Source of the DNA: Hofstenia miamia
Lineage: Eukaryota > Xenacoelomorpha > Acoela
Direction of reading: 5' to 3'
Length of the DNA stretch: 64,000 bases
Assembly (NCBI GenBank): GCA_004352715.1
Contig: SCFE01000013.1
Coordinates: forward strand, 1,621,490-1,685,489
In this document: positions 22,613 to 33,076 of the stretch, piece after piece
How the letters are laid out: each line of letters begins with the position of its first letter
Numbering within the stretch: the stretch's first letter is position 1
Notes under the pieces: model-generated
Told to the model about the DNA's origin: nothing
Seen by the model: the letters and a program-made list of their open reading frames with translations, nothing else
The model's database searches: none
Position numbers and translations under genes: made by a program

Positions 22613-22774
22613 ACTAACAGCAACAGTAACGATAGCATGTCACCAATCCAGCCACCACCACATAGCAGCAGCTTCTTTGCTTTGAGGACCTATAACACAC
22701 CTAGGCTGCACATTTTGAGTGATCAGGGGTTTGCAGTTTTAATAATTTGGAAATTTTCAGTTGTGCATTTTTAG

Positions 22775-23339
22775 AAATCTGGGCAACGAAAGTCAAGTGA
22801 TAGTGATGACCTTATTTGAGGAGCTATTACTCGTCACTCATTTAATCAGAGTACACCAAAATTTGCACGTATGTAGGACTTTACGACATGGGGTGTCATG
22901 CTGCCTTTTATAAAATGTTGAGCAGTGAAGGCATCGAAGAGGTGGTTTTCATTCTATTATAACTTTCCTCCTCATCCTTTTTTTTAAAATGAAGAAGGAA
23001 AGTCATAAATTTATCCTTACTTTTTGTTCCCGCGCACACTTCATTGGGGTGCCTACGGCGCAGATAATTAATTTACCAATTCTGCCCAAGATAGATGTTT
23101 GCCGTGGTACAAAAATGAGACTTGTTGGGCGGGACTGCACTAAAATCCAACTTGAATAAATGGACTGGGATCAAAAATGGGATCTGCAGATTCGAACATA
23201 TGTACATACAAAATTAATATTTATAAAACTACAATTAGTTGATTGGAGTATGGTGAATTTAGATGCTGTGTATTGAATAGTCGGTATTATAAAACTTAAG
23301 ACCTCGCCATTTGCATTACAGGTTTTCCTTTGTGTAGCT
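22775..23339. other. AT-rich spacer, nothing recognised
   Basis: Short broken frames only; it may include the 3' UTR of the exon at 22455. Confidence 0.4.
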
Positions 23340-23925
23340 AGAAGTATTTTATAATTTCTCTTTTAAATACTCTTAATTTATTAATTTGTTTTATAGGATT
23401 AGGTAAATTATTCCATACATTTATTGATGTGTTGGGAAATGAATTCTTCATTATTTTCTTCTTATATTGAGAAGGTTTAAACTTTTAGAGTTCTATGCAA
23501 TATTTTCGGTGATAGAAAATTGGATTTGTTGTATGCGACAATAATATATAATATCGTAAAGATAGTAGTTAATAATACATTGTGGATTTAAAAAAGTTTT
23601 TTTTCTATTTTCTGATTTCTGTGTTATATAGATGATTAACTGCTGTTTGCCTAGATCAGTTTATTTGCACATTGAATTTTTGAAAATTTGTAGATTTTTG
23701 TCGGCATGCAGTATGTTGCCTATACATTAAATATTGATGAAAATCTGAGTTAGGTTAGGTATGAAAATTTGCATTCCGACTACCAGTAAAATTATTAGTT
23801 GCTCTTTTATAATTAGTATTCTACATGAGTGGATAAATTCTATTTTATGTGCAGATGTAGATGCAAAATAATTAATTACAACATTAATTGAATGATGAAA
23901 TTTCCAGGGAACTTCAATCAATAGA
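23340..23925 (-). pseudogene. LINE ORF2 C-terminal remnant (Jockey/CR1-like)
   Basis: On the minus strand a part near 23920-23860 (VPWKFHHSINVVINYF) resembles the W..H......I segment after the RT domain. Further on comes LSHTTNPIFYHRKY and then NTSINVWNNLPNPIKQIN, LRVFKREIIKYF and a stop near 23345. The pattern S...WN.LP..I.......FK..L...L before the stop is the usual end of Jockey/CR1-like LINE proteins. Stops interrupt it. The rest of the element is missing. Confidence 0.65.
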
Positions 23926-26077
23926 GTAATGCTTCCAAATAATGCTGAGAATTTGTGTTTACTCTTGAGTGGGAAATATTTGAAAATTTGGCCTATTTCT
24001 TAATGAAAAATTCATTTTTTAAAAACTTTCAAATTATCCGATATTTAACGTTTAGAAAATAAGTGTAACAGTTTACATGGCAATTTTTTTCTGTAAATTC
24101 CAGAGGGTTTGGATTGCTTATTTGTATAAGTTATGAGTGTTTATAATATACTATCATAGATATTAAAAATTTTCGGGAAAAACAATTAAATGTAGTATTT
24201 TTTATAATTTGCATTTTGTAAAACAAAAATGTTTTGCACGCCTACTATATTTTTTATTAAAATTTTGAATAAAATCCATGTAAAAAGTTCATAAACATTC
24301 GCAAAACTGAAAGTTTACCACTCATCTACTTTCAAAGATTATATATTCGGCGTAGTTCAATTTTGTAACCTTATTTTGCATATCTTATGCTATATATTGG
24401 GAGTTGCTCACGTGAGAAAAGATGTTTTTCAAAACATTTTTTGAAATTCAGTTTTTTTTGAAATCGAAATTCTGCAAAAATTTGGGCTACCAAAAAGCTC
24501 AAGTATGAATCCAATTTAAAATTTGAAAAGTTTATTAATTCCACTGTCCACACCGCTGATGACAGGCGCAATTATTTATCCTTGATATGAAATGGACCAA
24601 TTGAGAAAGATATGTACAGGTTGCGAAAACATCGAGCAAGCCCGACCTGGGTCATCCCACCTAAATTAATACTGATTCGGTCCAATTAGATCCATTTCAT
24701 GATCCTTACCAAAAAATTCTGTAATTTTTAGTTTAAAATACCAAGAAACTTATATTAAAATCTACACACTGAATTTTAGAAGAGAACATCTAACGTTTTA
24801 GAATTTCTTAATTCGAGTGTTGATTAACATCAATACCAATAAGTCTTTGATCAATCAATATAAGATTTGTTGACATTTCCCGCTCTCAGTATCTAACCAG
24901 AACCGCCCCAACCTCACCCATCTGGATTAATCGATGATAGTTCTTGCAATATACTTTTCAAAGCTTCTACCGTATTTCAAGAGTTTTATTACTCCGATTA
25001 AAAAATTCTTGCTGAAGCGTGTACTGAAGTGTTACTAAAGTTTTTAATTCAGATGCGGAATGATTTTTCCGTGAGATAATTGCTGCCGCATAATATTTTG
25101 TTGGAGTGTAGATTCTCTGTTGTGCTTAATGTTTTCTAAAGCACGATACAAGTTCGATACTGGTTTTCGCATTGAAGGATCCCCTATTTAAATCAAACTT
25201 TTTTTCTCAGCTTATACATGCTACACACCATTTTAAATTTAAATTTTCAATTCTCCATTTATTGATGTTCGAATATTTATTTTTCAACATGCAACACGAT
25301 TCAGATTTGCCTGCAATTATCTAAAGTTATTGCTTGCAAAACTTGTTCGACTATGATCTTCACATTTAGAATGTAATACCTTATTTAGTTCTGTTGTTAA
25401 TATTTAATGTGATTTTCATTCAACCATCAAATGGTCAAAGAGTCCTTGCCAAACTTTTGTTAATTATGTTCATTAAATATGACGTGTTGACATGATGCTC
25501 TGTCAATAACAAACAAAGTTTTCCGATCTTTGAACACCTCCATTGTTTCTAGAAAATCAATTATTTTCCAAAACATTTTTTATTTCAAATCCCTTAGAAG
25601 TGATGATGGTGTGCTCATGTCAATATTCACCTATATTTCTTGTAGTTTGTCCAACAATGGGTTATGGTAGTTATCAGTTTTCATTAGAAAATATGAAAGG
25701 TATATTTGTTTGTTGTGTTTGAATTTTGAGTAAGAATGTTGTAGTTGCAAATATAATCAATTTATAAAAATATAGAAAACACTGACAGCTCATGCTTGTA
25801 AATGAGCACGACAAACACATAATGTCTGGTCATGTCTATATTTTCGAATGAATCGTTGTTAACCACGGAATATATTAGATTTCGGCGGCATAATAATGTG
25901 CTGAAATTAAATTCTTAGTGTGTATTTTAAATAGAAGCGCCTCTGTGTTGCCATCGTTAATTAACCCAATTGACTTAATTTAATATCAAATAAATTCGAA
26001 TGCTAAAATCAAGTTTATTAACAATTAAATGTTGACTTTCACTATAACAGAGGTATTCCTATTCGCCATAGTTTAGT
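23926..26077. other. AT-rich non-coding stretch
   Basis: No convincing frame. A loose inverted repeat at 24583-24710 has arms reading ATGAAATGGACCAATTG and, on the other strand, ATGAAATGGATCTAATTG. It surrounds a GC-richer centre (CCGACCTGGGTCATCCCACC) and may be a small foldback element. Confidence 0.4.
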
Positions 26078-26441
26078 ATGAAAACCAAATATAGGATGCC
26101 TCTCTTTATTAAACAAGCTGCTGCTACCAATTTGCATAACACAGGTAGCTTTCAGCCGAAGCATGGGAATTTCTTTACCGCAATGGAAAAAGTAGCCAAC
26201 TTCAGCTTGAACAGGTCTGTGATTTAGAATTTCTAAGTTATGCTCCCAAATCTGATATATTCAAATCATTTTTGTACCACCATGTTGAATTTTCAATAGG
26301 TTCTGTTGTAACCCTTACCTTCATGGTTTGTTGGCTAAGATGTATTTGTATCAATCCGATTTACTTCCATTGGAATTCGTTCCAGTCAATGGCATGATAC
26401 AATTTGACCCAAGATTAGCAAAAGTTACTAAAATATTATGA
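26078..26441 (+). CDS. Candidate two-exon small ORF, unidentified
   Basis: ATG at 26078 opens 45 codons (MKTKYRMPLFIKQAAATN, then FQPKHGNFFTAMEKVANFSL) up to AACAG at 26214. An 85-bp stretch that starts GT and ends TTTTCAATAG (26215-26299) would be an intron. Removing it keeps the frame and gives 46 more codons (CCNPYLHGLLAKMYLYQSDL, then EFVPVNGMIQFDPRLAKV) to TGA at 26439-26441. The acceptor is good and the donor GTCTGT is weak. The joined length is 92 residues. The residue mix looks like real protein, but I do not recognise it, and it could be the end of a decayed gene or element. Confidence 0.3.
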
Positions 26442-27060
26442 AATGCGTTTGTTCCAACAAATTTTTTCAGTAAAATTCATTACGCAGAACCCTACTTTCC
26501 TCAATTCTTTTGTGGTAAATTTCGCGCCGGGTAGGAAACTACAATTAAGAAAAAAGCCTCAAAATTTAGGCCTGATCATATTATGACCAAAAAGCGAGTC
26601 CTATTTAGAATGCTGCTCCATCAAATGCTACAAAATGGGAGTACACATATTTTTGACGTATGATTCAGTTAACTGCAATCACTTTTCATTGTAAAATCTG
26701 TCAACGTTACCAGCACAATTTTACTGAACCAAGCTTAACAATGAAGAGGCTAATTTGTGAATTGACATTTTATTGAAATTATTGATTTTTCAATATGTTT
26801 TGAAAACATACAAACCCTTAAGGAAACAATTGGTAATAATCATTGTATTTCTATTTGAGTGTATCTGAATGTTTGGAAAGAACATCTGACTCTACCAATG
26901 ACAACAAGGAATGCTTGCCGCTGCTTTCAAGAAAGCTAGTGCTGGATAATGATTTATGATTAACAATCAATTAGAGTTCCAATTATTTTTGTTGAAACTT
27001 GAGTATAAGTTGTCTTTCAGCTAGTTTTGCTGATTTTGAGTAACTAAATTTTAAGCAACG
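26442..27060. other. AT-rich spacer before the SCP2-domain gene
   Basis: No gene called. A short frame ending at about 26970 (KECLPLLSRKLVLDND) looks protein-like but has no start or acceptor that I can support. Confidence 0.35.
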
Positions 27061-27066
27061 TTTATT
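27061..27066 (-). terminator. Poly(A) signal of the SCP2-domain gene
   Basis: AATAAA is read on the minus strand about 85 bases after the stop codon of the exon at 27354-27152, a normal distance for a short 3' UTR. Confidence 0.65.
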
Positions 27067-27151
27067 TCAAATTTACAAACACACAATCAATTACAATATA
27101 ACTTATTTTCACCTAAACAGAATACAACATAATCTCTGACAGCTAGTAAAG

Positions 27152-27354
27152 TTAGACATCACTCTGCACAAGGTCTATTACTTTATCAAGGTTCATTGCA
27201 ATAGCTTTATCTCCACGGATTTTTAATCTTCCTGTCATATATGCGGAAATTTTGGAGAGCTTTCCGTCAAACAGTAGTTGCATATCGCGTGCAGATAAGA
27301 TGAGAGTGACATCGGTAGGTCTGCCTAAGTGGCCCTTTCCGACACTTCCACTTC
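27152..27354 (-). CDS. STOML1: Last coding exon, SCP2 domain C-terminal half (stomatin-like protein 1-like)
   Basis: Acceptor TTATTTTTCCATTTAG is followed by GA AGT GGA: the first two bases complete a codon begun in the upstream exon (31364). The frame runs SGSVGKGHLGRPTDVTLILS, RDMQLLFDGKLSKISAYM, TGRLKIRGDKAIAMNLDKV and ends in TAA. SCP2 domains bind sterols and other lipids in a hydrophobic pocket. The signature DV.L.LS..D...L..GKL....AYM.GRLKI.GD.A.A..L is clear. The A-Y-M-x-G-R-L-K and A-M-x-L wording fits the SCP2 tail of stomatin-like protein 1 better than HSDL2 or SCP2/SCPx, which use AF..GKLKI. STOML1 is a membrane-associated endosomal protein with an SPFH domain upstream; that part was not found here. 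No stops or frameshifts are seen, so the gene looks alive. Confidence 0.8.
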
Positions 27355-28125
27355 CTAAATGGAAAAATAACTGTATACGATAAAAGCAATTAGCTGTCAA
27401 TCATCAGAACTTATGGAAATAGCGCAATTTGTTCAATGGTTTAAAGGATTTGTCTATTGCTAATCTAGCAGAAAGCAACATCCGTATATGCATCTATATT
27501 GCTACCACCTGAAAATAGAAAATACTATGTAGATTATCATTGTCTTACATACACATGTAATCACAAAAACTATATTTTTACATCATCTGGTTAAAAACTG
27601 ATTAAGTCATCCAGAAATCCGGTCCGGGTTAATCCAGTTAGGTATATATGGACACACGACATTAAAATATATATATATATATACAAAGTAGCAATAACGC
27701 TTTCTTCCACACAAGAATAACGATGCTAATTAAATATTTTATGTGCTTCACAGAAAAAAGTCTTTGTTAAATGTGTAGTATAACATGTATATGAAAATCA
27801 TGTAGCCATGTGACATATATTGATTAATTTTTAACATGACAGTCTGTAAGAGAAAACTAATGAATTCTTACAACAAACAAATGCAAACATTAATGGTGAA
27901 CAAGAGTTATGTAAAAAAATTGCTTCAAGAATTGCTTTATTGTGATTAACCAGAAAAAGACATAATGAAGTCAATCATATTATGACTAATATTTTCAAAT
28001 CAAAATTATTTTTATATACAGAAATACATTGTGAGATATTGCCTATATTTGTACCTAACGTGTAATCCTTAACTATATTGTGTCCAAACCGATGTTTATA
28101 TATGTACGCATACATACACAATCAC

Positions 28126-28171
<46 letters not shown>

Positions 28172-31100
28172 TTATTTATTCATTTATTCTACACAGCCCC
28201 TTAAGTCAAATCTAGAGACCGCAACATCCTTTGGCTGCAATTGCACCCCATGTTGCCAATAGGAATGGGGTATTGTGGTGTAAAGCGTTTATAAGTGCAC
28301 AGAATAAAATGTGAACTCATGTGCTTGTGGTTTCATCTTTGAACTTTACTGAATACCATTGATCCACAGTCTAATGTTGATGCGTTTCTGCCAAACCAAT
28401 CTTGTCATAAACGTCTTTAACTGATAAAAGTGGTATATTCGCTGCCTTTGTGATTGAAGATATTGATTAATACCCACAGGAAAATCAGCTTATATGGTGC
28501 AGGATCCAACAAAAAGATTATTCCGGCATGATCTCAAAATGGCTTGGCGTTTCGCTCAGATTGTGAAACATAGACTTCCACTGAGTTTTGGGTGAGTAAA
28601 CGCATTGCTGGTTTTATGAAGGTGAAGTGTGTTGGCAACTGCTGTATGGCTGATGTTGAATCAAAGGGCAAATGCACGATTTGACATACCAGTTCCAATT
28701 ATGCCCTCAAAGTGGGCAAAGGTGGGTAGATAGAAGCCGATGCTTAACATAGGTCTGTTTTATATACACAACAAGAATTTTGAATTGATTAAAAAGAAGG
28801 CTTCCCTATGCATAACAGAATTCATGAAATTAATGTATATAAATCAAATTTGAAATGCAGAAAATATATGTGAAGGAGTATTATTGTTATATTTGAAATT
28901 CCCATTATTAAGATGTCTAATTTCCGAGCGGATAATCTTACAGCTGAAAGAGTAATCATTGGAATTTATTTCAACTTTTGAAAAATTCATTGCTTTTAAA
29001 AGGAAATCGGATGAAGTCATTCAAATAATTAACTGTAATGCATTTTAATCGGTTCCGCTTTAACTGCGTCATTTTTCACTCTAAAAATGCCCATTGACAT
29101 TTAAATCTTTCAACCAGCCCACTACAAAGAAACAAGTGGCTTACAGTAAATGAATAAGAATTTACAAAGTTAAATTCAATATTAAGGCTTTCTAGGAATA
29201 GTCTTAGATTTAATGGCTGCTTAGTAGTACCACAAGTACTACTTTTAGAAAGAGTAATAACTTTTATCTATACAAAAGTTTTATGTTTAATGAAAGTTAG
29301 TGATTGTTTTTGAAAGTTTGATATAAGAAATGTTTGTGGTAAGTGCTTACTACTGATTTTTATGTCCAAAAGTAGGCCCATGTTACCAGGCTTCAAATGG
29401 ACCAGGTTTTTTTTACATAACCTTACCACATAAGCCAAATAGCTACATTTAGACCAACTAACAACTAAAAAGGAATGAACTAAAATATTACTAAATTTTG
29501 TGAGTATTTGCAAATGCGGAATGTATTCATATTGAATGAGCGCCACCAATCTATATAAGAAAATCAATTTATTAAACCCACTAAACTTTTATCCACAGTC
29601 CAAACCACTCTTGTCAAAATATGACACAAACCTATAAAGAACAAAATTCAATTTACGCAGAGTATGAAAATCGAATATATATATATAAAATGTATCAACA
29701 GAAAACTGGATATTATATTACTTATAAGTTCTACGATATTCCTGTGAAATAGTGAAATAGCAGACATTCGGACTCGGAATGAGCCCAGCTCGACACTGTC
29801 CAGCCAAACCCATGTCCATTTATGTATATCATCCATTCGATTTTGAAATTGATTTTTTAAAATATCCCATGCTTTTTTAAAAAATTCCAGCATGCAATTA
29901 ACAAGTAAAAAGGTACGTGATGGAATCATGGACAATAACAATGGAAATCTACTTGAAGCGATATCTATTCATTTATACATTAAATGAGATAATAATCAGA
30001 AATTTTATCAAGAAAATATCGAAATATAGAGTTTGATCAGTGCAGTGTTCATTTTTGTGAGCTAAATATAATTGATATCATGTGTATTATTCCTTCCGGA
30101 AAAGGTATTAAATTACATTTTTTGGTAAAAAAAATTTGATTCTATAACGAAAACGTAAATATTTATATTTAAGATATGAAGATATAAATATTAATGTTCA
30201 AAGCTAGAAATTATTTACTCAGCCACCAATTTTATCAAAAAATTTGTAATTAGTAGCCGATTTAAATAACCATGTCCTATTTTGAATCTTGAGTTTCAAA
30301 TTTCTTGGTTAGATGTCATAAAAATAAAAGTAATTGTTAAGAAATTGCGCCTATAATCTAAATCTTAAAAGCTTTGAAATCGTTTTGGTTTCTGCAATAA
30401 TCTGCTGCCACTGACCAGCACAAATTTACAAAGTGAAAAGTCTACTTAGAAATTAATGGTCAGAACTATATTTCTGTTAGAAAATGTATTGAAGGAAAAT
30501 AGCAGTACTGCAGTGAACAGAGTTCCAAACTAGGGTTCTTTTTAACAGAGCAGAGCATGCATAAATTTCAATGTACAATTCCTTATCACATATAACTTCG
30601 AAAAAGTCCTAGAGAATTTTATAAAAATTAATCAACTTTTTAGAGGAGCACTGCCTAACTCAAACCTATGATTTTAAATATATTGGTTGCTAAATTGCAT
30701 CTTGTTCTGACAAAGCATGGTTCAAAGTATTTTGCATATTTCTTTTCTGTACGCAATCATGAAAATGGTCTTACGCATGAATAAATATATAACATAAAAT
30801 TCTAAAGATTATAATTTATATCAAAATCTGCTAAAGCTGCTTGCGGCAAAATCTATGATGATAAAATGGATTCCATGGCCTATTTTTGCAATACTTTGAC
30901 TGTTTCTGGTGAGCTTAGCCATGTTATTGATCACTCCAATTTTCTCCACTGAGATGAACCAATTGGAAATCTGTCCTACGCTCTTAGGCTGAGCAGATAT
31001 TGGCAGGTAAATAACCTTTGTCAGGTACCAGGTGCAGGTCCAAACTTTTGTTTCGGAAAAATAAAGCTACTTCTTCGAAATAAATCGAATCTCATATATA

Positions 31101-31363
31101 TGACAAACAATTAATCTGATTCAAAGCCAATGGCGGATTCAGAAAGGGCGTGGCGGGCGCATATCCCTTAAAAACTGAAATTCTAAAAAAATACATTGAG
31201 TTAACTTAATAAATTGAATTATTTTTTGTACTTATCTTTCCTCATCCATTATTATAGTAATTCGTTTATGATTGTATATAAGTATATTTAAGTAATTGAA
31301 AGCCTAACTGAATAATACAAAGTCAATTAAATTTTAGTATGTACATAAATATTGCTAAAATAC
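27355..31363 (-). other. Intron of the SCP2-domain gene
   Basis: About 4.0 kb between the donor (AAACAG, GTATTT) at 31364/31363 and the acceptor at 27356-27355. It holds (AT)n tracts (27664-27682 and 28130-28167), a piece at 28480-28740 that looks like worn-out coding sequence, and a GC-rich start of a possible transposon at 31128 (AATGGCGGATTCAGAAAGGG). No other exon is evident. Confidence 0.6.
28130..28167. repeat. (AT)n microsatellite
   Basis: A pure TA run of about 38 bases inside the intron, followed by a TTTATTTATTTATT tetranucleotide tract. Confidence 0.9.
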
Positions 31364-31585
31364 CTGTTTTTAAATCTAGATAGTAAACTTCTTGTTGCTT
31401 GGAGTTTTCTTGTGAAATGACGAATTCAAATGTGGCATTTACTGAATTAACTAAGTCTGCTGATAGCACCGGCTTTACCCAACTAATTAGAACTTCTGGA
31501 GTGATTGATGACGATTGTTGGGCTGATGCTGTTTGCGTGCAAATTGTTTGTGCAGTTGATGGTGCTAAATTGAAGAATATTTTTA
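31364..31585 (-). CDS. STOML1: Coding exon, linker and SCP2 domain N-terminal half (stomatin-like protein 1-like)
   Basis: Acceptor GCATTTTTACTGCAG (ending at 31586) leads into an open minus-strand frame: KIFFNLAPSTAQTI, a Q/S/T-rich linker, then TPEVLISWVKPVLSADLV, then NATFEFVISQENSKQQEVYY and LDLKT. It stops at AAACAG with a GT donor (31363). The last codon is split after one base and is completed exactly by the exon at 27354, giving LDLKTGSGSVGKG across the junction, a typical SCP2 beta strand and turn. The domain is thus split over two exons by a 4-kb intron. Earlier exons (the SPFH domain) should lie above 31600 on the same strand, but I could not find them in the rest of the window. 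Confidence 0.75.
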
Positions 31586-32400
31586 CTGCAGTAAAAATGC
31601 ATTAGTTTTGCTTTTAGGAGCTTCAATAAATGGAAAGGCTAAAACCACTTTATGTAATTCTTAACTTACTAAACACTGAGTGTAATAGTAGTAATGGCTA
31701 TGTTATTCTACTTCATTTGTAAGTGTATGACCTTCGCGTAAAATGAATTTTAAGAATTTTATGTTAATGCTACAAATTGCTTTGAATGGTGAAAATCAAA
31801 ATTATTTTTTGTAAATGGGATTAATATTATTAATCTGTAATATAACATTTTATAGTAGTGGTTACAATTAATGATAATTACAATAAAGACATAGTAAAAT
31901 CTGCAACAAATGCTATGCTTATTAAGTGTGATTTTGAAATTTTGCAATCGAGATATTTAATGTAGAGGTAGTCGGCCCCTGCCTTCTTCCCAAATGCTAC
32001 TGCAAATGAAATATCAAACTAACGAAGGCTTACACTTTGCACCTTGCGCTGCTCATTCAACTGAATTATATTAACTCAAAAATGTAGTTAAATTAATGAA
32101 CTGAAATTCAAACAAAAAACAAACAGTGTAAGTAGTGAAACAACCGTAAAGCCCTAGTGCAGGCCGACACAGCTCAGGGTACACGGGCCAGAAATGGGCT
32201 CAATGAGTAAGGCCTAGCGGTATGAATATTTTGGAGTGGATTCTGTATCACTCAAACTACTGCAGCATCGTTTCGGTATCAATATGACTATGAAAAATTC
32301 ATAGTATATTTGGTATACATTTATGAAAAAAAAACTATTACAAGTTATACACATTACTATATTGTAAATTAGTATAAATCATAGTTATTCTTGAGAATAT
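31586..32400. other. Upstream intron or intergenic DNA
   Basis: AT-rich with no clear exon. A GC-richer spot at 32150-32220 has no open frame of note. Confidence 0.4.
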
Positions 32401-32410
32401 TTAGTTTTCA

Positions 32411-33076
32411 ATATATATATATATATATATATTTTATATATATATTATATATATATATATATATATAATATATATACCGTAAAACCTGTATTTGAAGTTC
32501 ACGGCCTTTTATTTTTCAAACTCTTTTCTAGGGTGGCTTTCTTTTACGGGGGCCTTTAAATCACGGGGGGCCCTGCTTTTTGTAACCCATAATTTTTGGG
32601 TTTTTTTGGTTTTTTTGTTTTCATGTCCCCGCGCGTATCCCCACCTTTAAAAGAAAAAAGGGGATAGCNNNNNNNNNNNNNNNNNNNNNNNNNNNNNNNN
32701 NNNNNNNNNNNNNNNNNNNNNNNNNNNNNNNNNNNNNNNNNNNNNNNNNNNNNNNNNNNNNNNNNNNNNNNNNNNNNNNNNNNNNNNNNNNNNNNNNNNN
32801 NNNNNNNNNNNNNNNNNNNNNNNNNNNNNNNNNNNNNNNNNNNNNNNNNNNNNNNNNNNNNNNNNNNNNNNNNNNNNNNNNNNNNNNNNNNNNNNNNNNN
32901 NNNNNNNNNNNNNNNNNNNNNNNNNNNNNNNNNNNNNNNNNNNNNNNNNNNNNNNNNNNNNNNNNNNNNNNNNNNNNNNNNNNNNNNNNNNNNNNNNNNN
33001 NNNNNNNNNNNNNNNNNNNNNNNNNNNNNNNNNNNNNNNNNNNNNNNNNNNNNNNNNNNNNNNNNNNNNNNNNNNN
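32411..33076. repeat. (AT)n tract, low-quality contig end and 408-base N gap
   Basis: Interrupted TA repeats at 32411-32477 are followed by TACCGTAAAACCTGTATTTG, which looks like the end of a DNA transposon. Then comes a stretch with swollen homopolymers (GGGGGG, TTTTTTT) to 32668, and Ns at 32669-33076. The homopolymers suggest poor base calls near the contig end. Confidence 0.75.

Noticed and set aside
29648-29941. 97-codon minus-strand ORF
   Set aside because: Protein-like in its first half, but no domain or splice sites were recognised; it lies within the SCP2-gene intron.
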